Assembly (NCBI GenBank): GCA_025966255.1
Contig: JAOPVG010000162.1
Coordinates: forward strand, 1 to 7,955
Reading direction: 5' to 3'
DNA from: Jatrophihabitans sp.
GTDB taxonomy: Bacteria > Actinomycetota > Actinomycetes > Mycobacteriales > Jatrophihabitantaceae
Length of the DNA: 7,955 nucleotides
Under the pieces are notes generated by a model. That model was not told where the DNA came from. It made no database searches and worked only from the letters and a program-made list of their open reading frames with translations. The translations under genes were made by a program, and so were the position numbers. Positions 1-6,769 of the stretch are shown one piece after another. Numbering within the stretch: position 1 is the stretch's first letter; each line of letters opens with the position of its first letter.

Positions 1-78
1 GAAATCACCAAGTCCTCCCAGCCTGGAGTGGTGTAATGCACAGCAGCCGGCCCTGTGCCCAAGCGCGGCCGCAGAAGC

Positions 79-83
79 AGGAG
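79..83 (+). promoter_or_regulatory. Ribosome binding site deciding the TTG start of the regulator
   Basis: AGGAG lies five bases before a TTG at 89. The next in-frame ATG (residue 31) would remove the conserved N-terminal helix region leading into the SWQRS motif (35-39), so the TTG start is preferred. Confidence 0.7.
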
Positions 84-88
84 CGACC

Positions 89-1900
89 TTGGTCGACGTC
101 AGGTCCGTCTTCGCAGCGCGCGACGCGCTGCTGACCGCCGGCGCCGTGCCCCGCCAGCTGCGCCAGCGCGTCCGCCCGATGATCCTGCAATCCTGGCAGC
201 GCTCGATCGCCTCGGGCGCATACCTCCCGATCCCGGTCAAGGAACTAGACGAGCGTTGGTTGACGCGCGCCTCGTTGCGGCGCGCGGCCGACCCGGTGCT
301 GGCCGGCCTGGCCGAACGTCTGGTCGACCTCGAGACCGGTCTGCTGCTCGCCGACCAGAACGCCGTCATCCTCCGGCGCTGGATCCCCGACCACTCGATC
401 GAGGCGCTGCTCGACAGCGTGAACTCCGACGTCGGCTACAACGTGGCCGAGGACCTCGTCGGGACGAACGGCGTCGGCACGGTGATCGAGACCGGTCAGG
501 CCACACAGATCACCGGCCCCGAGCACCTGTCGACCGTGCTGCAGACGTTCACCTGCGTGGGGGCGCCGATCCACAATCCGCTGACCCGCCGGCTCGAAGG
601 CGTCATCACGCTGTCGTGCCTGTCCGACGCCAGCAACGTCCTGCTGACTCCACTGCTCACCAGCACGGCCCGCGAGATCGAGCACCGCATGCTCGAGCTC
701 GCCTCGACGCGTGAGCGCCTCCTGCTCGACGCCTTCATGCGGGCATCCAAGTCACGGCGCGCGCCGGTCGCCGCGGTCGGCAGCGACCTGTTCCTGGCCG
801 GCCCGCAGGTCACCGAGCTGCTCCGCGACATCGACCACGCGATGCTCTGGGAGTACGTCCGCTCGGTTGCCGCCGGTGCGCGCACCGTCAGCGGCAACCT
901 GGAATCGATCGCCGAGCGCCTGCACGTCGCCCACTGCGAGACGATCGAGTCCGACGGCGCCGTCATCGGCACCATCGTGGAATTCGACCTTGGACGCCGG
1001 GAGGGCACCCCGCCGGCCCGGGCCGCAGCCCGAGCGGCGACAACCCGCCGCGGCGCCGCGTTGCCGGGCAAGAGCGCGTCGCTGGCCGACGCGATGGCCC
1101 ACGGCGCGCACCTCGCCTCGCTCGGCACCTCGATCCTTATCGAGGGCGAACCCGGCGTCGGCAAGCTGACGCTGGCCGAGGCGATCATCGACAGCGTCGG
1201 CGCCACGGCCGATGACGTCGCCAAGATCGACGTCGCCGCGTTGAGCACCGACACCACCTTCGCCGACGAGCTGCCCCGCGTGCTCGAGCGCCGGCCGTCG
1301 GTCGTGCTCGTCACCCACCTCGAGTCGCTGCCCGCGTCCGCCGCCGCGGCGGCCGCGTCGCTGCTGGAGGAAGCCGCCCTCGACGGCACGCCGCCCAGGG
1401 TCATCGGCACGCTGACCTGCGCTCGCGACGGCGAGTGCCCGGCCGGATTGCAGCGCCTCGTCGACGTCATCGGTGTCGGCCGCGTGGTCATCCCACCGTT
1501 GCGGGATCGGCGTGAGGACATCTCCGAGGCGGCCACGTCGTTCCTGCGCACCCACAACGGCGGCCGGTCTTTAACGCTGTCGTCGGCGGCGTTACGTGTG
1601 CTCATATGCGCGCCCTGGCCGGGAAACCTGCGCCAGCTCGACACCACCATCCGCGGGCTCGTCTCGACCACGACCCGGTTCGAGATCCTGCCCGAGGACC
1701 TGCCGGCCGACCTACGCGCCCACGCCCGGCGCCGGCAGCTGAGCACCATGGAAGAACTCGAGCTCAGCGCCATCCTCGACGCGCTGCAGCGCCACCACGG
1801 CAACAAATTCGCCGCTGCCAACGCGATCGGGATCTCCCGCTCGACGCTGTACCGCAAGCTCCGCTCGTACCACGTCGACCCTGACCGGATGTACTTCTGA
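89..1900 (+). CDS. AcoR-like GAF / AAA-like / Fis-HTH transcriptional regulator, lacking the sigma-54 contact loop
   Basis: A 603-residue cytoplasmic DNA-binding regulator. A GAF sensor domain spans about residues 70-205 and carries the AcoR-type stretch GTNGVGT (125-131), ITGPEH (141-146) and CVGAPIHNP (156-164). A degenerate AAA+ domain follows (about 325-540): a P-loop GEPGVGK (353-359), an arginine-finger-like LRDRREDI (471-478) and a sensor-II-like PWPGNLRQL (509-517). The C-terminus is a Fis-type helix-turn-helix, about 556-596, with GISRSTLYRKL at 581-591. Two hallmarks of sigma-54 activators are missing: no GAFTGA loop between P-loop and the Walker B position, and that position reads VVLVTHLE (405-412) without the usual Asp-Glu. 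It is therefore probably a sigma-54-independent regulator, as expected in actinobacteria. The TTG start at 89 is chosen for AGGAG five bases upstream. It is convergent with the minus-strand operon; its ligand and target promoter are unknown. Confidence 0.9.
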   Translation: MVDVRSVFAARDALLTAGAVPRQLRQRVRPMILQSWQRSIASGAYLPIPVKELDERWLTRASLRRAADPVLAGLAERLVDLETGLLLADQNAVILRRWIPDHSIEALLDSVNSDVGYNVAEDLVGTNGVGTVIETGQATQITGPEHLSTVLQTFTCVGAPIHNPLTRRLEGVITLSCLSDASNVLLTPLLTSTAREIEHRMLELASTRERLLLDAFMRASKSRRAPVAAVGSDLFLAGPQVTELLRDIDHAMLWEYVRSVAAGARTVSGNLESIAERLHVAHCETIESDGAVIGTIVEFDLGRREGTPPARAAARAATTRRGAALPGKSASLADAMAHGAHLASLGTSILIEGEPGVGKLTLAEAIIDSVGATADDVAKIDVAALSTDTTFADELPRVLERRPSVVLVTHLESLPASAAAAAASLLEEAALDGTPPRVIGTLTCARDGECPAGLQRLVDVIGVGRVVIPPLRDRREDISEAATSFLRTHNGGRSLTLSSAALRVLICAPWPGNLRQLDTTIRGLVSTTTRFEILPEDLPADLRAHARRRQLSTMEELELSAILDALQRHHGNKFAAANAIGISRSTLYRKLRSYHVDPDRMYF

Positions 1901-1934
1901 ACCGCCGCCGGGGCCGTCTCGGAACGAAGTTACG

Positions 1935-2099
1935 TCACGAGGAGCTCGTCGCATCGGGGTTGCCGGCGACGAAACCGGCCGCGCTGTAGATGAGGTCCTC
2001 TTGGTGCTGGATGGCCAGGTGCAGGGTGGACGGCACGTGCGCGGCCGCCGCGGTAAACACTACGCGCGCCAAGGCAGGCACTACGTCCCGAACACCGGA
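1935..2099 (-). pseudogene. Possible C-terminal remnant of an unidentified protein
   Basis: Between the regulator and the SDR gene, one minus-strand frame stays open for 54 codons, bounded by TGA at 2100-2102 and TGA at 1935-1937. The translation looks protein-like rather than a high-GC shadow: it contains VRDVVPALARVVF and then LHLAIQHQEDLIYSAAGFV, an amphipathic, helix-like pattern with Gln, Glu, Asp, Ile and Tyr, ending in NPDATSSS. GTG codons could start it (for example at 2081), but none has a convincing Shine-Dalgarno site. It is in a different frame from the SDR gene, whose own C-terminus is complete, so it is not an SDR frameshift tail. It may be the decayed end of a gene once downstream in the operon, a small real gene, or chance. 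I do not recognise the family. Confidence 0.25.
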
Positions 2100-2127
2100 T
2101 CAAATCGTCCAGCCGGGCCGCGACAGG

Positions 2128-2886
2128 TCAGTGCCGGGGTGCGGCGAACGATCCGTCGATGGTGATGCCGCCGTCCACCTTGAGCACGATGCCGGTGATG
2201 AAGGCGGCGTCGGCGGAGGCTAGGAACGCCACGGCCCCGGCGATGTCGTCGACCGTGCCGAATCGGGTCAGCGGGGTGCGACTGAGCAGCACGTCGCGAT
2301 CAAGTGCGCCGCTGGCGAAGCCGGACACCATCATGGGGGTCTCGACGTAGCCCGGCGCCACGGCGTTCACGCGGATTCCGCTGCGTCCCCATTCCGCGGC
2401 CAGTGTCCGGGTGAGGCCAAGGATGCCGGACTTCGCCGTGCTGTAGCCGACCCGCCCGGGCAGTCCGAAGGTCGAGCCCACCGAAGCCAGGTTCACGATG
2501 CTGGGCGCGGAGGAGCGCAGCAGCAGGGGGTGCGCCGTCCGGCTGCACCGCATCGTGCCGCCGAGATTGACCGCCATCTCGCGGTCCCACACCGCCGACG
2601 TGAACTCGGCCGCGGGCGTGCGCGACAGGATGCCGACGTTGTTGACCAGGACGTCGAGTGAATCCAGGTCGGCGAACGCCGCCGCCACCGACTCGTCGTC
2701 CGTGACGTCCATCGCGCAGCCGCGCACGTCGAGGCCCTGTGCCGCCAGTTCGGTGGCCGCGGCCACGACCCGCTCGGCTACGACGTCGCCCATCGTCACC
2801 CGGAAACCGTCCCGTGCGAGCCGGGCGCTGATGGCGAGGCCGAGCCCCTGGCCGGCCCCGGTCACGAGCGCCGACCGCCCGGTCAT
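2128..2886 (-). CDS. Classical short-chain dehydrogenase/reductase (SDR), NAD-type
   Basis: A 252-residue soluble oxidoreductase of the classical SDR family, which interconverts an alcohol (or sugar hydroxyl) and a carbonyl using a nicotinamide cofactor. The Rossmann glycine motif is TGAGQGLG (9-16). Asp34 at the end of the second strand favours NAD(H) over NADP(H). D60-V61 and NNVG (82-85) are the usual cofactor-adjacent motifs. The catalytic set is complete: N107, S135, Y148 and K152 (YSTAK). The C-terminal part has the family PGYVETPM (178-185) and VDGG (237-240) segments, and the length is normal. The ATG at 2886 sits right at the family's usual N-terminus (MTGRSALVTG); the frame stays open further upstream, but only as a shadow of the zinc-ribbon gene. 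Its start overlaps that gene's stop as ATGA, and no strong Shine-Dalgarno site is visible, so translation is probably coupled. Substrate cannot be deduced; a sugar, polyol, hydroxy acid or secondary alcohol are all possible. Confidence 0.93.
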   Translation of the reverse strand: MTGRSALVTGAGQGLGLAISARLARDGFRVTMGDVVAERVVAAATELAAQGLDVRGCAMDVTDDESVAAAFADLDSLDVLVNNVGILSRTPAAEFTSAVWDREMAVNLGGTMRCSRTAHPLLLRSSAPSIVNLASVGSTFGLPGRVGYSTAKSGILGLTRTLAAEWGRSGIRVNAVAPGYVETPMMVSGFASGALDRDVLLSRTPLTRFGTVDDIAGAVAFLASADAAFITGIVLKVDGGITIDGSFAAPRH

Positions 2887-3287
2887 GTGGTCGGCGTCGG
2901 CTTCGCGGGCTCGGTGTAGTGGTGGTGCGTGATCGCGTCGGCCATCGTCGGTGCCTGCACGGTGGCCGCCGCCTCCTGACGCGCCAACTCGCGGTCCAAC
3001 CGGCGGTTGTCGTTGAGGTAGGTCGCGACCCAGCGCCGTCCGGCGCTCTCGGACATGTGGCACAGGCCCGGCACCTGCGGGTACGTGCTGCACATCGGGG
3101 CCTGCTTCGGGCGCGCCGGTAACGGCGGGGCCGCCAGCCGATTGGCCCCGCTGCTCAGCCCGATCGGTGCGAACTGGCGGCGCGCCGCCCCGCCGCAGCC
3201 ACACGGCACGCTGGTCGCCGGCGGGCTCGGCACCCAGCGCTCCTGCACCGTGTGGCACGACCCGCACACGTAGTCGACGAGGATCAC
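2883..3287 (-). CDS. Small FmdB-type zinc-ribbon protein
   Basis: A 134-residue protein with an N-terminal zinc ribbon: C8-x2-C11, then C29-x-C31 in a CGCGG turn followed by an Arg-rich strand (ARRQF, 35-39). This resembles the start of FmdB-type regulatory-protein zinc ribbons, which also begin with a short strand ending in Tyr before the first CxxC. The rest is not typical of FmdB: a Pro/Ala-rich linker (about 42-64), a second Cys cluster (C66, C76, H77, in a CSTYPQVPGLCHM segment), a charged helix-like stretch (about 84-108) and a tail with three consecutive histidines (121-123). No signal peptide or membrane segment is seen. The GTG start at 3287 is supported by GAGGG seven bases upstream. 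It lies 10 bases after the hydrolase gene and overlaps the SDR start by four bases, suggesting a role with those enzymes, such as an accessory or metal-binding partner. Function unknown. Confidence 0.8.
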   Translation of the reverse strand: MILVDYVCGSCHTVQERWVPSPPATSVPCGCGGAARRQFAPIGLSSGANRLAAPPLPARPKQAPMCSTYPQVPGLCHMSESAGRRWVATYLNDNRRLDRELARQEAAATVQAPTMADAITHHHYTEPAKPTPTT

Positions 3288-3294
3288 GTGCCGG

Positions 3295-3299
3295 CCCTC
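3295..3299 (-). promoter_or_regulatory. Ribosome binding site of the zinc-ribbon gene, overlapping the hydrolase stop codon
   Basis: On the minus strand TGAGGG combines the TGA stop of the hydrolase gene with GAGGG, seven bases before the GTG start at 3287. This supports the GTG start and suggests that terminating ribosomes help reinitiate on the zinc-ribbon gene. Confidence 0.65.
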
Positions 3300-4086
3300 A
3301 CTCGTAGCACGCGGGCGCCTGCTTGTACTCGGCCCAGTCGTCCGGATCGTGGGTGATCCAGATCGACGCCTCCTCGCCCTCGGCGATGCGCTTGATGCGG
3401 CGCAACGTCTGCAGCGAGGCCTTGGTGTCGCAGTCGAGCGGGAACGGGAACTCGACCTCGAGCGCGGCCCGCAGGTGCACCGCGTCGCCGGTGAGGATGA
3501 ACGTGCGGTTGGCCAGCCGGACCTTCAGGCTTAGCTCCCCCGGCGTGTGCCCGGGCATGAACAAGATGATCAGGCTGCCGTCGCCGAACAGGTCGACGTC
3601 GACGCCGGGCACCTCACGCCAGGTGAAGTTGCGCATGACGGCCAATTCGTCGGGCATGTAGCAGAACGCGCCGAGCGGATCGGGGAAGTGCGCGAACCGC
3701 AGCTCCCCCTGACCGGCGTAGAACGTGGCCTGCGGGAACAGGTGGTGGCCGCCGGAGTGGTCGAAGTGCAGGTGCGACGAGATGACGTGGGTGATGTCGC
3801 TCAGCTTGTAGCCCAGCGCCTCGATCTGCCGGTCCAACCGCTGATCGGGCGTGGAGGAGATGCCCAGCGCGTCGGCCATCTCCTGCCCGTACAGACCGAC
3901 CGGGTCGTCGATCGCTCGCGGCGCGATGCCGGTGTCGAAGAGCACGAGGCCCTTCGGGTGCTCGATCAGGAACGAGGGCATCGGGATCGTCACCATGCCG
4001 CTCAGTCCGTACATGAGCGTGACGGCCTCGACGGTGAGGCTGGGACAGTCGAGCGCCCACATCCGCCGGGCGAATGCCAGAGTCAT
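3298..4086 (-). CDS. Metallo-beta-lactamase-fold hydrolase, N-acyl-homoserine-lactonase family
   Basis: A 262-residue cytoplasmic metallohydrolase. The full two-metal ligand set is present: HLHFDH gives H105, H107, D109 and H110, followed by H180 (PGHTPGE), D201 (TGDAVH) and H246 (WITHDPDDW). Order and spacing match the AiiA/AttM lactonase branch, whose members open lactone rings such as acyl-homoserine lactones or gamma-butyrolactone. The N-terminal strand-rich part (about 18-50, ending LVLFDTG) and the length (AiiA is about 250 residues) also fit. From memory, AiiA has a catalytic Tyr three residues after the bridging Asp (Y194 after D191); here that position is H204, so an acyl-homoserine lactone substrate should not be assumed. 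ATG at 4086 is preceded by AAAGGA at a seven-base spacing. It lies 43 bases after the transporter gene and 10 before the zinc-ribbon gene. A sugar lactone or another small lactone/ester is the likeliest substrate class. Confidence 0.92.
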   Translation of the reverse strand: MTLAFARRMWALDCPSLTVEAVTLMYGLSGMVTIPMPSFLIEHPKGLVLFDTGIAPRAIDDPVGLYGQEMADALGISSTPDQRLDRQIEALGYKLSDITHVISSHLHFDHSGGHHLFPQATFYAGQGELRFAHFPDPLGAFCYMPDELAVMRNFTWREVPGVDVDLFGDGSLIILFMPGHTPGELSLKVRLANRTFILTGDAVHLRAALEVEFPFPLDCDTKASLQTLRRIKRIAEGEEASIWITHDPDDWAEYKQAPACYE

Positions 4087-4093
4087 CTACGGG

Positions 4094-4099
4094 TCCTTT
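4094..4099 (-). promoter_or_regulatory. Ribosome binding site of the hydrolase gene
   Basis: AAAGGA on the minus strand, seven bases before the ATG at 4086, is among the clearest Shine-Dalgarno sites in the window and fixes the start. It lies in the 43-base gap after the transporter gene, the longest gap within the operon. Confidence 0.7.
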
Positions 4100-4129
4100 C
4101 GGGTTCGTGATCGTGATCGGTGCGGTCAC

Positions 4130-6757
4130 TCAGGTGCGGGTACGACGGCGCCAGAGGTTGCTGTAGACGATGAGCCCGACGAGCGTCAGCCCGCCGGTGA
4201 ACAGGAAGCTCGTCGCGTCACTGATGCCGAGGACCGGCACGAGCGACTGCGCCAGCGCCAGCAGCACCGCCCCGAGGGCGGTACCGATGAGTGAGCCGCG
4301 GCCGCCGAGCAGGCTGGCGCCGCCGAGCACCGGCGCGGCAATGGCGAGCAGGGTGTAGCCGTTGCCGGTCGAGGCGTCGCCGACGCCGACCTGCGCGGCG
4401 AGCAGCACGCCCGCGACGGCCGCGAGCAACGAGCACACCAGGTACGCGCACGAGCGCACCAGGACGGTGTTGGTGCCCAGCCGGTAGGCGAAGACCCCGT
4501 TCAGGCCGACGGCCCGGATCCGTAGTCCCAGCCCGGTGCGGCGCAGCGCGGCGTCGCCGAGCACGAACAGCACGATGATCGCGAAGACCGGCGCCGGCAG
4601 GTAACCCACCTGCTTGGTGAGGTAGTTGGTGAGGTCGAGGCTCACCGTCCCGGCCGCGGTCGGGCGCAGGACCAGCGCGACACCCGCGGCCAGGCCGAGC
4701 GAGGCGATGGTCGCGATCACCGGCGAGAGTCCTTGCCGCTCGATGAGCCAGGCGTTCACCAACCCGACGGCCAATCCGCAGACGAGCACGCTGAGTACCG
4801 CGCCGCCGATCGCCACGGCCGCACTCGAGCTCGTCGCCCAGAACGACACGGTGACGACGGTCAGGCTCATGACCGAACCGATCGACACGTCGATGCCGCC
4901 GACGAGCAGCACGCAGTATTCGGCCGCGGCGACGACCACCATCGGCATCGCCAGCAGCAGCACGTTGTAGACGCTCAGCGTGCTGAGGAACGTCGCGCTC
5001 TCTCTGCGCGCGTACAGGCTCACCGCGACGATGATCACGACCAGCGCGAGCAGGCGCAGCGCATCCGCGCTCACCCGGAACCGACTGGGATTGCGGACCC
5101 GGGCCACGGTCTCCGGGTCCGGTGTCACCGTCGGGGTCGGCGTCTTCTGCATTGCGACGCCTTCGCCGGGCGCGGTCGCGTCACTGCCCGCGGTCGCTCC
5201 GGTCGTCGCGTCGGTGCTGACGAGTTCGACCGCGAACGCGTGGACGATCTTGTCCTCAGACGCGTCCAGCCCGGCGATCTCGGCCGTGATCTCACCGCGC
5301 GAGAGCACCAGGATCCGGTCGCAGAAGCCGGCCAACTCCGACGCGTCCGAACTGACGATCACCACGCAACTGCCGGCGTCGGCGATGCTGCGCAGCAGCC
5401 GGTAGATGTCGAGCCGCGAGCGGACGTCGACGCCCTGCGTGGGCTCGTCGATCAACACCACGCGCGGGTCGGTGGCCAACACCCGGCTCAGCGCGACCTT
5501 CTGCTGGTTGCCGCCGGACAGCTCGCCCGGCAGCTGAGCCGGGCTGGCCAGCCGCACCCCGAAGTGCGCGATGCGCTCGGCGACGAAGCGCCGCTCCTCC
5601 ATCGGCCGCATGACGCCGAGACGGGAGACCTTCCCCAGCGTGGACGCGACGATGTTCTCGCGGATCGCCAACGCCTGGAACAGCGATTCGGTCCGCCGAT
5701 CGCTGCTGAGCAGGATCGCGCCGCGGTCGACGGCGCTGCGGTAACCCCGCAACTGCGCGTTCTCCAGTGACACGGTTCCGGCCGAGCCGTCGAGCTTGGC
5801 CAACGCCCGCAGCAGTTGCGGCTGGCCGTTGCCGCCGGCGCCGGCGATGCCGACGATCTGGCCCGCCCGCAACTGCAGGTCGACGGGCCCGAAGCCGGCG
5901 CCGCGCAGCCCGCGGGCCTCGAGTACCACGGCCGCGTCCGGGTCGAGGGGACGGCGGTTGGGGAACTCCATGTCGACCCGCGCGCCGGCCATCAACTCGA
6001 CCAGCGCCTTCGTATCGACGTCGCGGGCAGACATCGTCGCCTGCAGCACGCCGTCCCGCAGGACGCTGACCCGGTGCGCGACCCGGAATACCTCCGACAG
6101 CCGGTGCGTCACGAACAGCACCGCCGTCCCGCCCGCGGCCACGTCGCGGACGAGACCGAGCACGCGGTCCACGCCGTCGCTGTCTAGCGCCGACGTCGCC
6201 TCGTCGAGCAACAGCAGCTCGGGCGAAGCGGCGACGGCCCGGACGATCTCGAGCAGCTGCCGGTCGCCGGCCGGCAGCGTCGACACCAGCGTCCGCGGGC
6301 TGATGTTGAGCTGGTAGTCGTCGAGCATTTTCGCGGCCCACGAGTCGATCGCGCCGTAGCGCGGCCGGCGCGCGCGCGGCGTACCCGTGTACAGGTTCTG
6401 GGCGACCGTCAGCTCCGGGATCAGCGAGCCGTCCTGGAACACGGTGAGCACGCCCGCGGCCTGCGAGGCGGCCGGCCGCGCCTTGACGAGCGACCGTCCC
6501 GCAACCGCGATGGTTCCGGTGTCCGGACCGACGACACCACTGACAACGGAGACGAAGGTCGACTTGCCGGAGCCGTTCTCTCCGACCAGCGCATGGATCT
6601 CGCCGCGCTGTACCTGCAGATCTGTCGTCGCGAGTGCCTGCACCGGCCCGTAACGCTTGCTGATCCCAGTGACCTCCAGGGCCGGTCGGGCGGCTCCGGC
6701 AGCGTCGTCGCTGCCGGAGTCACCCTCGCGGGTCGAGGTCTCGTCGACCGCCGTCAT
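4130..6757 (-). CDS. Fused sugar-type ABC importer: double ATPase (RbsA-like) plus permease (RbsC-like)
   Basis: An 875-residue protein joining two parts that are separate genes in the ribose/xylose-type importers. Residues 25-510 form an RbsA-like pair of ATPase domains. Domain 1: Walker A GENGSGKST (59-67), Q-loop Q108, an altered signature LPAGDRQ (161-167), Walker B LLLLDEATSAL (181-191), H-loop H218. Domain 2: degenerate Walker A GIAGAGGNGQ (303-312), canonical signature LSGGNQQK (413-420), Walker B VVLIDEPT (433-440), no H-loop His. A Thr/Ala/Pro-rich linker (about 512-560) leads to an RbsC-like membrane domain (565-868) of about nine or ten helices, with GGIDVSIGSVMSL (620-632) and, near the end, LGGASLLGGRGSLIG (811-825). 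Predicted role: ATP-driven uptake of a sugar-like solute with the upstream binding protein. ATG at 6757 follows AGGGGA by six bases. M536 in the linker has its own Shine-Dalgarno-like site, so a separate permease product is possible. Confidence 0.93.
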   Translation of the reverse strand: MTAVDETSTREGDSGSDDAAGAARPALEVTGISKRYGPVQALATTDLQVQRGEIHALVGENGSGKSTFVSVVSGVVGPDTGTIAVAGRSLVKARPAASQAAGVLTVFQDGSLIPELTVAQNLYTGTPRARRPRYGAIDSWAAKMLDDYQLNISPRTLVSTLPAGDRQLLEIVRAVAASPELLLLDEATSALDSDGVDRVLGLVRDVAAGGTAVLFVTHRLSEVFRVAHRVSVLRDGVLQATMSARDVDTKALVELMAGARVDMEFPNRRPLDPDAAVVLEARGLRGAGFGPVDLQLRAGQIVGIAGAGGNGQPQLLRALAKLDGSAGTVSLENAQLRGYRSAVDRGAILLSSDRRTESLFQALAIRENIVASTLGKVSRLGVMRPMEERRFVAERIAHFGVRLASPAQLPGELSGGNQQKVALSRVLATDPRVVLIDEPTQGVDVRSRLDIYRLLRSIADAGSCVVIVSSDASELAGFCDRILVLSRGEITAEIAGLDASEDKIVHAFAVELVSTDATTGATAGSDATAPGEGVAMQKTPTPTVTPDPETVARVRNPSRFRVSADALRLLALVVIIVAVSLYARRESATFLSTLSVYNVLLLAMPMVVVAAAEYCVLLVGGIDVSIGSVMSLTVVTVSFWATSSSAAVAIGGAVLSVLVCGLAVGLVNAWLIERQGLSPVIATIASLGLAAGVALVLRPTAAGTVSLDLTNYLTKQVGYLPAPVFAIIVLFVLGDAALRRTGLGLRIRAVGLNGVFAYRLGTNTVLVRSCAYLVCSLLAAVAGVLLAAQVGVGDASTGNGYTLLAIAAPVLGGASLLGGRGSLIGTALGAVLLALAQSLVPVLGISDATSFLFTGGLTLVGLIVYSNLWRRRTRT
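5160..5164 (-). promoter_or_regulatory. Possible internal ribosome binding site before the permease part of the fused transporter
   Basis: Inside the fused gene, GAAGG on the minus strand stands seven bases before an in-frame ATG (5152, codon 536). A product starting there would hold a 25-30-residue Thr/Pro-rich leader and then the whole RbsC-like permease, about 340 residues, near the usual size of free RbsC-type proteins. It may be a working internal start or a relic of a formerly separate permease gene. Confidence 0.35.
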
Positions 6758-6763
6758 CGTGTA

Positions 6764-6769
6764 TCCCCT
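6764..6769 (-). promoter_or_regulatory. Ribosome binding site of the transporter gene, overlapping the binding-protein stop
   Basis: TAGGGGA on the minus strand merges the TAG stop of the binding-protein gene with AGGGGA, six bases before the ATG at 6757. The gap between the two genes is only 10 bases, indicating cotranscription and probable translational coupling. Confidence 0.65.

Noticed and set aside
65..72. GCGGCCGC palindrome, also present at 2041-2048
   Set aside because: An 8-base GC-only palindrome is expected by chance at this base composition, and the two copies share no surrounding sequence.
1..88. Promoter or operator upstream of the regulator
   Set aside because: No convincing -35/-10 pair or clear palindrome could be seen; only the Shine-Dalgarno site at 79-83 is supportable.
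496..1857. A 453-codon minus-strand open frame opposite the regulator gene
   Set aside because: It is rich in Ser and Arg with no domain motifs and mirrors the strongly supported plus-strand regulator. Long antisense open frames are expected in high-GC DNA.
1901..2127. Rho-independent terminator between the convergent regulator and SDR genes
   Set aside because: The only inverted repeat I see is a 5-base GCCGG/CCGGC stem at 1962-1979 with an 8-base loop and no U-run on either strand, too weak to call.
2887..3267. Upstream extension of the SDR reading frame to about 3267
   Set aside because: The extension overlaps the zinc-ribbon gene in another frame, and the conserved SDR N-terminus begins at the ATG at 2886.
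3298..4086. Calling the hydrolase a quorum-quenching acyl-homoserine lactonase
   Set aside because: The family match is good, but the AiiA-type catalytic Tyr position is His and the operon looks catabolic, so the specific substrate is not supported.
4733..5770. A 345-codon plus-strand open frame opposite the fused transporter
   Set aside because: Its translation is rich in Arg, Asp, His and Gln with no recognisable domain, and the opposite strand has continuous ABC transporter motifs.
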